NCBI GenBank assembly: GCA_031278935.1
Contig: JAITJK010000124.1
Coordinates: 1 to 7,600 of the forward strand
DNA: 7,600 nt
Direction: 5' to 3'
Origin: Spirochaetaceae bacterium
Lineage (GTDB): Bacteria > Spirochaetota > Spirochaetia > Treponematales > Breznakiellaceae
Position 1 is the first letter of the stretch. Every line of letters begins with the position of its first letter. The notes below the pieces were generated by a model that was not told the DNA's origin, ran no database searches, and saw only the letters and a list, made by a program, of their open reading frames with translations. A program made the translations under genes and the position numbers. Positions 1 through 6,256 of this stretch are shown here, piece by piece.

Positions 1-108
1 GAACATATTCCCCCCCCCTTCCCGTACTTTGCCGATTAACGCAGTAGCAAGCTGCATATAAGGGGCAAGATGGGTTCCATTCAGCCGCAGCATCTCCTCG
101 GTAGTCAT
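1..108 (-). CDS. Unidentified gene downstream of valS, N-terminal 36 codons only
   Basis: This is the beginning of a gene cut by the left edge of the window. Its ATG at 108-106 overlaps the valS stop codon as ATGA, the classic arrangement for translational coupling. A strong Shine-Dalgarno sequence, AAGGAG at 122-117 with 8 nt to the ATG, lies inside the last valS codons, so I consider the start reliable. The visible peptide begins MTTEEMLRLNGTHLAPYMQ and continues with a short hydrophobic helix-like stretch, then REGGGNMF at the edge. There is no signal peptide, so it is probably cytoplasmic. The three Gly codons are GGG GGG GGG, giving a run of nine G. The start faintly recalls HD-domain hydrolases of spirochaetes, but 36 residues are too few to name a function. 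The existence of the gene is well supported; its identity is not. Confidence 0.7.
   Translation of the reverse strand, partial: MTTEEMLRLNGTHLAPYMQLATALIGKVREGGGNMF
10..18 (-). repeat. Poly-G tract (nine G on the coding strand) inside the gene downstream of valS
   Basis: Nine consecutive C on the plus strand read as GGG GGG GGG in the minus-strand gene that starts at 108. They encode three glycines around codons 31-33. Homopolymer G runs of this length can slip during replication, and a one-base change here would shift the reading frame early in the gene. The tract is seen directly; variability is inference. Confidence 0.8.
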
Positions 109-2816
109 GATAAGGGCTCCTTAACCGGCGTAGTCTGGGATATATCCTTACAAAGGTCCCGTATATAAGCGGTAAGTTTTTCGGTCCGTTGCACCGCCTG
201 TGCGAGTTTCGCCTGTTCCCCCTGCACCAGCTCAGGAGGGGCGTTCTTTAAAAAGTGTTCATTGGCCAGTTTCTCCCGCAGGAGGGCGATAAAGGCCTGG
301 TCTTTGGCAATGTTTTTGGTAAAGCTTTGCTGTAAGAGCCCAAGATCCACCACTCCGGCAAGGGGCACAAAGGCTTCAAAGGCGGAACCCACAAGGCCCA
401 CAGCCCCTACGGGTCGTGTACTGGCGGCTTCGACTGCTTCAAAGGTAATGTCCCCTAAACCGGCCAAGAGTCGCAGCAAGGACTCCTGTTCTTTAAGGAA
501 GAGCCCGGAAGGATTAGCTGCATTGAGGCGGATTAAACAGGAGAGTTGCTTTTCTGCGGGGATCGTACATTCGCTTCGCAGGGTCCGGACCATCCGAACC
601 AGTTCTTGCAGCAGGGCAAAGCATTGTTCCACCTCCCCGTCGTTCCGTTCTTCTGTATATGCTGGATAAGGACTGCACATAAGCAAGGCCTGCGTATGTC
701 CCGGGATATGCTCGTAAATGGCTTCGGTAATAAAGGGCAACAGGGGATGCACCAGGGCCAAGGATTCGGCCAGCATCTTGAGGAGTACCGTTGTGGCCCG
801 ATCCTTTTCTCCCTCATCCCCGGTACGCAGGGATAATTTCGTGGCCTCCACATACCAATCGCAGAAGTCATTCCAGAAATAATCATAGGCCGTAGTGGCC
901 GCGTCATTGAAACGATAGGAGCGCAAGGCGTCGGTCATGGCTTTGGCCGCCCGGTTAAGGCGGGCATAGATCCACCGGTCCACGGGCTTAAGCAGAGGGG
1001 CCTCAACGAGGCTCCGGTTTTCCAGGTTCATAAGGATATAGCGGCTGGCATTCCATATCTTGTTGGCAAATTTAGAGCCTAATTTAAAGGATTCTTTATC
1101 CACCAACAGATCTTGGCCTTGGGCGCATAAAAAAGCTAAGGTGAATTTCAGGGCGTCCGCACCGAATCGGTCCACCAATTCCAAGGGGTCCAGACCGTTT
1201 CCCAGGCTCTTACTCATCTTCCGGCCCTGTTTGTCCCGTAAAAGGCCGTGGATATAGATGTCCCGGAAGGGAACTCTCCCGGTAAACTCGATCCCCGCCA
1301 TGATCATCCGAGAGACCCAGAAAAAAATAATGTCATAGGCGGTTACCAGGGCAGAAGTAGGGTAAAAGCGCATAAAATCCGCCGTTTCCTCGGGCCATCC
1401 CAGGGTGCTGAAGGGCCAAAGCCAACTTGAAAACCAGGTATCTAACACATCCGGGTCTTGGGCGAGGTTCTGCTCCCCGCAAGACGGACAGGCGGATGGG
1501 TCCTGCCGGGCCACGATAGTTTTCCCACAGGACGGGCAATACCACGCGGGAATCCGGTGGCCCCACCACAGCTGCCGGCTGACACACCAGTCCCGGATGT
1601 TTTCCAGCCAGTGCCGGTAGGTGTTTTCCCATTTTCGCGGGTAAAAGACAATTTCCCCCTGCCGCCAAGCGGAAAGGGCCTTTTCCGCCAAGGGCCGCAT
1701 CCGTACAAACCATTGTTCTGAAAGAAAAGGTTCGATCACCGTATGGCAGCGGTAACAATGGCCCACCGCATGGGTGATGGCTTCTTCCCGGACCAAAAAG
1801 CCCCCGGTCTTGAGGTCCCGCACCACCGCTTCCCGGGCCGCCCGCAAAGAAAGACTCCGGTATGCAGGAGGAACCTGATCGTTCAACGTCCCATCGGGGT
1901 TAAGGATGGATATGACCGAGAGCTCATGGCGTTTCGCCACTTCCCAGTCGTGGGGATCATGGGCTGGGGTAATTTTGAGCGCCCCCGTACCAAAGGCTCG
2001 GTCCACGTAAGCGTCGGCTACCACGGGGATGCACCGGTCTGTCAAGGGGAGGCGCAAAGGTTTACCTATGATCCCCTGGTACCGGGGATCTTCCGGGTGA
2101 ACCGCCACTGCCATATCGCCGTGCATGGTTTCAGGCCGAGTGGTAGCCACTTCTATAAAGCCAAGACTCCCGTCCGCGTAGGGATAACGGATATGATAGA
2201 GGGTTCCAGCCTGGTCCTCATGCTCCACCTCATCGTCCGACAGGGCCGTACCGCAGGAGGTACACCAATTCACCAGGTAATTGCCCTTGTACAAGAGGTT
2301 GCGTTCATAAAGGGACACAAACACTTCCCGTACCGCTTGAGAAAGGCCCGCATCCAGGGTAAACCGCTCCCGGGACCAGTCCACACTGGCCCCCATCCGG
2401 GCGATCTGCCGGGAAATAATCTGGTGATGCGAGGCCTTGACTTCCCAGGTTTTCTCAAGAAACGCCTCCCGGCCCAGATCGTGGCGGCTCTTTCCCTGGG
2501 CTTTGAGCTGTTTCTCCACCACGTTTTGGGTGGCAATCCCCGCGTGATCCGTACCGGGGACCCAGAGTACCGGAGAACCTTGCATTCGATGAAACCGGAT
2601 GAGTATATCCTGTAGGCTGATATTAAGGGCGTGCCCCAGATGCAACACCCCGGTAACATTCGGGGGAGGAATAACCACCCCGTAGGGTAACGTTTCCCGG
2701 TCAGCTGCGGGCGTAAAGGCCCCGGCTTCTTGCCACTTGGTATACATCCGGTCTTCAAAAGACCGGGGATTAAAGGATTTTTCCAGTTCAATCTTGTGCA
2801 GTTTACGCTCTTTCAT
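105..2816 (-). CDS. valS: Valyl-tRNA synthetase
   Basis: This cytoplasmic class I aminoacyl-tRNA synthetase charges tRNA-Val with valine. Numbered from the ATG at 2816 it has 903 residues, normal for the family. The catalytic signatures are present: PPPNVTG then HLGH (about residues 59-62), GTDHAGIATQ, and KMSKS (about 533-537) within GRKMSKSLGNGLDP. The CP1 editing domain shows TTRPETMHGD (about 225-234) and GTGALKITPAHD (about 276-287). Cysteine pairs suggest zinc sites: WCTSCG near 185-188, and CPSCG/CPSCG near 427-430 and 443-446. The anticodon-binding helical domain follows, and the tail (about 827-890) is the usual ValRS C-terminal coiled coil rich in Lys and Glu. I chose the ATG at 2816 because GAAGG sits 7 nt upstream. 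An in-frame GTG at 2843 would add nine residues but lacks a good ribosome site. It has its own promoter and is coupled to the downstream gene by an ATGA overlap. The identity is secure. Confidence 0.97.
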   Translation of the reverse strand: MKERKLHKIELEKSFNPRSFEDRMYTKWQEAGAFTPAADRETLPYGVVIPPPNVTGVLHLGHALNISLQDILIRFHRMQGSPVLWVPGTDHAGIATQNVVEKQLKAQGKSRHDLGREAFLEKTWEVKASHHQIISRQIARMGASVDWSRERFTLDAGLSQAVREVFVSLYERNLLYKGNYLVNWCTSCGTALSDDEVEHEDQAGTLYHIRYPYADGSLGFIEVATTRPETMHGDMAVAVHPEDPRYQGIIGKPLRLPLTDRCIPVVADAYVDRAFGTGALKITPAHDPHDWEVAKRHELSVISILNPDGTLNDQVPPAYRSLSLRAAREAVVRDLKTGGFLVREEAITHAVGHCYRCHTVIEPFLSEQWFVRMRPLAEKALSAWRQGEIVFYPRKWENTYRHWLENIRDWCVSRQLWWGHRIPAWYCPSCGKTIVARQDPSACPSCGEQNLAQDPDVLDTWFSSWLWPFSTLGWPEETADFMRFYPTSALVTAYDIIFFWVSRMIMAGIEFTGRVPFRDIYIHGLLRDKQGRKMSKSLGNGLDPLELVDRFGADALKFTLAFLCAQGQDLLVDKESFKLGSKFANKIWNASRYILMNLENRSLVEAPLLKPVDRWIYARLNRAAKAMTDALRSYRFNDAATTAYDYFWNDFCDWYVEATKLSLRTGDEGEKDRATTVLLKMLAESLALVHPLLPFITEAIYEHIPGHTQALLMCSPYPAYTEERNDGEVEQCFALLQELVRMVRTLRSECTIPAEKQLSCLIRLNAANPSGLFLKEQESLLRLLAGLGDITFEAVEAASTRPVGAVGLVGSAFEAFVPLAGVVDLGLLQQSFTKNIAKDQAFIALLREKLANEHFLKNAPPELVQGEQAKLAQAVQRTEKLTAYIRDLCKDISQTTPVKEPLS

Positions 2817-2823
2817 GTCATTG

Positions 2824-2828
2824 CCTTC
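2824..2828 (-). promoter_or_regulatory. Ribosome binding site deciding the valS start
   Basis: GAAGG on the minus strand is followed by 7 nt and then the ATG at 2816. The upstream alternative GTG at 2843 has only a distant GGGA and a CGGA almost touching it. This favours the shorter 903-residue ValS. Confidence 0.55.
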
Positions 2829-2862
2829 ATGGTAATCGCCCACATCCGCGTTGGTTCCCAGG

Positions 2863-2877
2863 ACGATGGCGCATCGT
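2863..2877 (-). other. Inverted repeat at the predicted 5' end of the valS mRNA
   Basis: The minus strand reads ACGATG, GCG, CATCGT in complement form: a perfect 6-bp stem with a 3-nt loop. It starts within about two bases of the transcription start expected from the promoter at 2885-2913. A hairpin at the extreme 5' end could protect the message from 5'-end-dependent decay, or the symmetric DNA could be an operator. The repeat is seen directly; its role is inference. Confidence 0.45.
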
Positions 2878-2884
2878 ATAGTTC

Positions 2885-2913
2885 ATCATACCGGATTACC
2901 GTATACTGTGCAA
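2885..2913 (-). promoter_or_regulatory. Predicted sigma70-type promoter of valS
   Basis: On the minus strand a -35 box TTGCAC (2913-2908) is separated by exactly 17 bp from a -10 box TATGAT (2890-2885). These match the consensus at 4 of 6 and 5 of 6 positions. Transcription would begin near 2878, giving a leader of about 60 nt before the valS ATG. No T-box or other amino-acid-sensing leader is visible in so short a leader. Confidence 0.65.
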
Positions 2914-3028
2914 CAAGGCAAAAAGGGATATGCCCACCCTCCCCCCTTGAAGCTTTCCTCTCATGAGTTCCGTGGAGAAGAAAAAAAGCCACGAATTATC
3001 TGGATGAACGCTCATGGGTATACCTAAG

Positions 3029-3048
3029 GTCATTGCCGGCACAATGAC
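3029..3048. repeat. Inverted repeat GTCATTG-6-CAATGAC
   Basis: A perfect 7-bp inverted repeat has a 6-nt loop (CCGGCA), about 70 bp downstream of the stop codon of the 428-residue gene. No T run follows on either strand, so it is not a standard terminator. It could act as a 3' mRNA hairpin or a protein-binding site. The structure is seen; no function is assigned. Confidence 0.5.
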
Positions 3049-3118
3049 ACAGGGCCATGTCAAGACTCTCCAGGCAGTACGTTAAGAATCCGTTCATCGA
3101 ACTCACCAGGTATCTTCT

Positions 3119-4405
3119 CTATTGTGTGGCGGCCTTGGGTTTTTCCCATTTCCCCAGGGGGATTCGGACGCCCAGAGAGAAGCGGGGTAGCTCAAGATAC
3201 CCCGCTCTCCCCAGGTGTACCTGCACGAGATTATCCCTATCCCCGGAGACAAATCCATCTTTCGGGGAGAAGCCGAGCCCCAGGACGGCGTATACCGTGA
3301 ATCCTCTGGGGATTTCCCAATCATAGCCCAGGCTCAAAAGAGCGCTTCCTAAACCCCAGCTAAAAAACTCTTCAGCGTCTCCCAGCCGCCCTAGCGCCGC
3401 CGCAGCAATGACTACGGAAGACTCAGCGCTGGGGCCCAGGGGGAAGCGGTACGCCACTTCCAGTCCTGGGAGCCATAGGCAGGAGATGGGCATATCCGGA
3501 GAATCCTCAAAACTGAGATACCCTAGGCCCAGAATCTGTTGCTGAATCCCTAGCCGGAAACGCCAGCCCTGGGGACGGGGCGAGAAGGCGAGCCACAGCT
3601 CCGGAGAGCGCCCCTGCACGAGTCCGACGTCCAGAGTGAAGGGATAAAAGCGCCGCTGATCGAGTTCTAGCACCGCGTGTTCCGCCGTGGCAAGGAACAC
3701 ACCGCTTAGGGGGCGGTAGCGCGTATGCAGGGCTTTCCAGTTAAAAGTACCGGGCATGGGGACCGGGAGGAACAAGGAACCGGAATCGGGAATCTCCTGG
3801 GGGGCAAGGCTAAACCCGGACACCACGGTCCCTTTTTGGCCGCGAATTTCCACCAAGGGCTTTAAGACCCGCAGGGCAAAGGTATCTAGTTCCCCGGCAA
3901 TGGGCAGCCAGAAATAGGTGAATAGGTCTTCTTGTTGGGGAATGGCCTGGGTAAATTCGCCGTGGATCATGCCCGCTTCGGTAAAGGTTTCCCGAATCTC
4001 GTAGGCTATGGACACTTCCGCAGTTTCCAGAGAACCATTGACCTGAATTTCTAAGACCAGGGGCACCCCTATATCACTCCCCAGCTGAACCGGGTCCATA
4101 TCCGGACCGAATCGTAGGGCCTGGCTGATATGGGGCAGGTCGTCCAAGGTCGCTTCCAAGGAAAGATACCAGACCTCCTGGGTCCCGATGGCCCCCACCG
4201 TGTCTCCCCAGAGGTAGGGCCCCGCAGATTGGGCGATAAAATAGAAGTTCTCATCAAAGGTGATGCGGTATAACACCTGCACCCCATTGGGTAAGGTCCC
4301 GGTTTTGGAACCTTGCTGAGCCCCAAGGGGGGCCACGGAAAGCAAAGCCCCAAGCAGGACGAAAACTCCTCGAACAAAGGAGACGGATACGCAGCACCTT
4401 ACCAT
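3119..4405 (-). CDS. Exported protein with predicted C-terminal outer-membrane beta-barrel (428 aa)
   Basis: I do not recognise the family. The N-terminus is a Sec signal peptide: a hydrophobic core at about 11-27 (VRGVFVLLGALLSVAPL) ending at GAQ, with cleavage near residue 30. No lipobox cysteine is present. Residues 31-200 form a beta-rich extracytoplasmic domain with many acidic and few basic residues. A proline-rich linker follows at about 200-232. Residues 255-420 alternate hydrophobic and polar residues with many glycines and aromatics (LEVAYRFPLG, YAVLGLGF, FSLGVRIPLGKW), typical of a small transmembrane barrel, leaving an eight-residue polar tail after W420. Its ATG overlaps the stop of the preceding gene by 7 bp (ATGGTAA), so translation is probably coupled. 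The site at GGGGA, 10 nt upstream, is weak, which fits coupling. The 428- and 403-residue proteins may work as partners in the outer membrane. The exported nature is well supported; barrel topology is inferred. Confidence 0.8.
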   Translation of the reverse strand: MVRCCVSVSFVRGVFVLLGALLSVAPLGAQQGSKTGTLPNGVQVLYRITFDENFYFIAQSAGPYLWGDTVGAIGTQEVWYLSLEATLDDLPHISQALRFGPDMDPVQLGSDIGVPLVLEIQVNGSLETAEVSIAYEIRETFTEAGMIHGEFTQAIPQQEDLFTYFWLPIAGELDTFALRVLKPLVEIRGQKGTVVSGFSLAPQEIPDSGSLFLPVPMPGTFNWKALHTRYRPLSGVFLATAEHAVLELDQRRFYPFTLDVGLVQGRSPELWLAFSPRPQGWRFRLGIQQQILGLGYLSFEDSPDMPISCLWLPGLEVAYRFPLGPSAESSVVIAAAALGRLGDAEEFFSWGLGSALLSLGYDWEIPRGFTVYAVLGLGFSPKDGFVSGDRDNLVQVHLGRAGYLELPRFSLGVRIPLGKWEKPKAATQ

Positions 4406-5610
4406 TTGAGAAGGATCCCCACTAAGCCATAAGAGCGAAACCCCGATGTGTCCGCTTCAAAGCTGTCCCGCTGGTAGCCCAAAAGCTCCGGGAGCCGAAA
4501 TTCCGCTTTCAAAGCCCAATGAGGGAAGTGGTATTCCGCTCCTACCCACAGAGGATCCGCCAGGGTGATGAGGGACCCAGAGGCGGTAAGGAGGGACAAC
4601 CCAGTCCCGGCATAGAAACGAAGGCCCCCGTCCGGCCGGGGCTGCACATACACCCCGGCACCCACACGGTATTCCTGATGCAGGGCCTTCTCCCCGTCGG
4701 ACAACTGGCTGGTATCGTTATATATGCCCCATTCGGCCTTGAGAAACAGCCGGTCCGGGAGGAGATGAAACCGATATTCCACGTCCAGGCAGGCAAAAAT
4801 ATCCCCTCGGAATTCGTAGCCCATGGCTATACTGTGGCGCGTCTTGCGTTGCAGGAGGGGGAGCCGCACCGTTTCCGGGGTAACCCCCTGGGGCAGCGTC
4901 AACGAACGGGGCCAGTACCGGTCCTTTACTAGGACGCCATATAGGGGCAGACCCTCGGTAAAGGGGTTAAAGGCCGAAGTGAATTCCCCCTCCGCCAGGA
5001 TGCCGCCTTCAAGAAAATGGTCCAAGGAACCGAAAAGGACTCGCACCCCTTCTTGGACGCCGGTAAAGCGCTGCCCTTGGGTAACCGCCAAGCGGCCGTC
5101 AAAGTCCCGGCTGGACAGGGAATTATGCCAGTTTTGCGCGACCCCTTGTGCGGAACGGTCGATCACGGGACTGGAAAACCCGCCGGATCCGAGGGGGATA
5201 AAAAAGTAATCATAGCTTCGGAACCGGTGCTCTTCCTCATCATAGACGGCGAAATGCCAGGAAAACCGGTAGCCCTTCAGGGTTGTCATAACGATAACGC
5301 CCCAGCGCACGCCTTCGGCCCTGCAGTGGGTGGCAATGGTTTCCAAAGTCAGCGCGGAGGAGACACTAAAGGTCTTGCGGTTTGCTATAGCAAAACCAGA
5401 GAGGGCTTTTTCCAGGGCCTCCTGGGCATAGGCCGTATAGTCTTGTTCCAGCTCTAGCGCCCCCTCGGTCGCGGAATGACTCACTAAGAAAACTCCCGCG
5501 GAACTATCCAGGGCCGGGGGCCGGGACGCCTCGGCCCAAGCGAAAAAGCCGCCCATTGCGAAACTTCCCCAAAGGGAAAGGCCGAGAAACAACACCTTAT
5601 GGGTATGCAT
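4399..5610 (-). CDS. Exported two-domain protein, extracytoplasmic domain plus predicted C-terminal beta-barrel (403 aa)
   Basis: The family is not recognised. A signal peptide covers residues 1 to about 28 (hydrophobic stretch at 6-25, possible cleavage after AWA or AEA). Residues 35-165 look like an alpha/beta domain: a helix YTAYAQEALEKALSGF (58-73), a helix near 87-98, then strands VRWGVIVMTTLKG and FSWHFAVYD. This order resembles the TolB-N/FlgO/LpoB type of periplasmic fold, but the resemblance is by eye only. Residues 185-252 resemble a PEGA-like beta module ending LVKDRYWPRSLTLPQG. Residues 258-403 have the alternating pattern of a barrel (DVEYRFHL, LFLKAEWGIY, YRVGAGVYV, LRFYAGTGLSLL), and the protein ends in tryptophan (GILLKW), as outer-membrane barrels often end in an aromatic residue. 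The ATG has GGGAG 8 nt upstream. The preceding gene ends 27 bp before it and the next overlaps by 7 bp, so they form one operon. A role in envelope assembly or transport is possible but not shown. Confidence 0.8.
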   Translation of the reverse strand: MHTHKVLFLGLSLWGSFAMGGFFAWAEASRPPALDSSAGVFLVSHSATEGALELEQDYTAYAQEALEKALSGFAIANRKTFSVSSALTLETIATHCRAEGVRWGVIVMTTLKGYRFSWHFAVYDEEEHRFRSYDYFFIPLGSGGFSSPVIDRSAQGVAQNWHNSLSSRDFDGRLAVTQGQRFTGVQEGVRVLFGSLDHFLEGGILAEGEFTSAFNPFTEGLPLYGVLVKDRYWPRSLTLPQGVTPETVRLPLLQRKTRHSIAMGYEFRGDIFACLDVEYRFHLLPDRLFLKAEWGIYNDTSQLSDGEKALHQEYRVGAGVYVQPRPDGGLRFYAGTGLSLLTASGSLITLADPLWVGAEYHFPHWALKAEFRLPELLGYQRDSFEADTSGFRSYGLVGILLKW

Positions 5611-5637
5611 ACTTATTTCTCCCGCAGGGACACCCTC

Positions 5638-6153
5638 TTACAGCCGGACCCCGCCCCGAAGGCCCACCCCGAACATAAAGGGATAACCCCCTCGGATATA
5701 GGGCTCCACATAGTAATCTTTGTACTTGAAAGCATAGCGAAAGCCCAAGGATATGCCCCCAAGAAAGGTCGGGGTAAACTCAAAGTGGTCTGAGGCTATC
5801 CTTAAACCCATATCTTCTTGGAGAAAGAGCCCTCCACCGGGGATTCCCAGATCAAGAAAATACCAACGCCCAAACACCTCAGACTCCATACTGGTAAAGT
5901 CGCCGAAATCACTGCTAATGGTGAGCATAAACCCCAGGCCGAAATAGGTAAAAAGCTGTTTGTCATAGCTTATGGAATGACCGAAGATCAATCGGTCTTT
6001 CATATTGCAATTGCCCTCCACCCCAAGACCTAAATTCGATTGTTTTTTCGGTTCCCGCTCGCTCTGGGCCCGCCCCTCCCCGAGAGCCAAGGCGCACAAG
6101 AACCCCAGTGCCGCTGTCCGGCGTATCCATTGGCTTCTTTTTCCGATGCACAT
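5638..6153 (-). CDS. Small outer-membrane beta-barrel protein (171 aa)
   Basis: From the chosen ATG the protein starts with basic residues (GKRSQWIRR), then a hydrophobic core TAALGFLCALALG and a likely signal peptidase site at GRAQ near residue 30. The mature part, about 140 residues, alternates polar and hydrophobic residues with many aromatics and glycines: LGLGVEGN, FTYFGLGFMLTIS, SEVFGRWYFLDLG, LGGISLGFRYAF, YYVEPYIRGG. This suits a small barrel of about eight strands. The ending is reminiscent of small barrel families frequent in treponemes, by recollection. The start at 6153 is preferred because GGGAGG stands 5 nt upstream. An in-frame ATG at 6189, with AAGGA 7 nt upstream, would give 183 residues and an unusually long basic n-region. 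It is the first gene of the cassette, about 100 bp after tyrA. Function is unknown; outer-membrane location is likely. Confidence 0.8.
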   Translation of the reverse strand: MCIGKRSQWIRRTAALGFLCALALGEGRAQSEREPKKQSNLGLGVEGNCNMKDRLIFGHSISYDKQLFTYFGLGFMLTISSDFGDFTSMESEVFGRWYFLDLGIPGGGLFLQEDMGLRIASDHFEFTPTFLGGISLGFRYAFKYKDYYVEPYIRGGYPFMFGVGLRGGVRL

Positions 6154-6256
6154 AGCAGCCTCCCGTCCACGCTTCCCGTACCCCTCCATAGTCTATTCCT
6201 TATATATTCAGGATATATCCTATGAAGATCAAGTAGGTAGGACTGGTTTACCGGGG
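6154..6256. other. Spacer between tyrA and the barrel cassette, with a 12-bp palindrome
   Basis: About 100 bp, AT-rich in its middle. It contains the perfect palindrome AGGATATATCCT at 6210-6221. I looked for a minus-strand promoter: TTGATC at 6233-6228 has only poor -10 partners (AATATA at 18 bp, about 3 of 6 matches), so none is called. The palindrome could be an operator or chance. The cassette may be read from the aro/tyrA transcript. Confidence 0.4.
6159..6164 (-). promoter_or_regulatory. Ribosome binding site deciding the start of the 171-aa barrel gene
   Basis: GGGAGG on the minus strand, 5 nt before the ATG at 6153, is among the strongest Shine-Dalgarno matches in the window. It places a compact signal peptide at the N-terminus, whereas the ATG at 6189 adds twelve residues in front of it. 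Confidence 0.6.

Larger units (their letters stand above)
2844..3118. other. Intergenic region between the barrel cassette and valS
   Basis: This is about 275 bp without a recognised gene. Besides the valS promoter it holds a G-rich patch on the minus strand (2946-2933, runs of six, three and three G), an inverted repeat at 3029-3048, a seven-base T run on the minus strand (2987-2981) and a possible 20-codon ORF (3058-2996, minus). I found no canonical intrinsic terminator for the upstream genes: the T runs at 2987-2981 and 2924-2920 are not preceded by a stable GC-rich hairpin. No tRNA or known riboswitch fold was recognised. Confidence 0.6.

Noticed and set aside
1743..2615. A 290-codon open frame on the plus strand opposite valS
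   Set aside because: It lies wholly antisense to conserved ValRS coding sequence and its translation shows no recognisable domain. Codon bias of valS explains the open frame.
2817..2843. GTG at 2843 as the valS start
   Set aside because: It lacks a well-placed Shine-Dalgarno site, while the ATG at 2816 has GAAGG at 7 nt. The nine extra residues are not typical of the family.
2920..2935. GGG-CATAT-CCC followed by five T on the minus strand, as a terminator for the barrel cassette
   Set aside because: A 3-bp stem is too weak, and the T run lies only a few bases upstream of the valS -35 box.
2971..2993. Inverted repeat CGTGG/CCACG flanking an A/T run, as a possible terminator
   Set aside because: The stem is only 5 bp and the homopolymer forms the loop instead of following the stem, so it does not fit an intrinsic terminator.
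3050..3065. TTGACA on the minus strand at 3062-3057 as a -35 box
   Set aside because: No acceptable -10 hexamer occurs at 16-18 bp (the positions read GCCGGC-like sequence).
5017..5457. A 146-codon plus-strand open frame opposite the 403-residue gene
   Set aside because: The minus-strand frame has a signal peptide, a good ribosome site and operon spacing; the antisense frame has none of these.
6154..6189. ATG at 6189 as the start of the small barrel gene
   Set aside because: It has a usable AAGGA site, but the ATG at 6153 has a stronger GGGAGG and gives a normal signal peptide. I keep 6189 as an alternative only.
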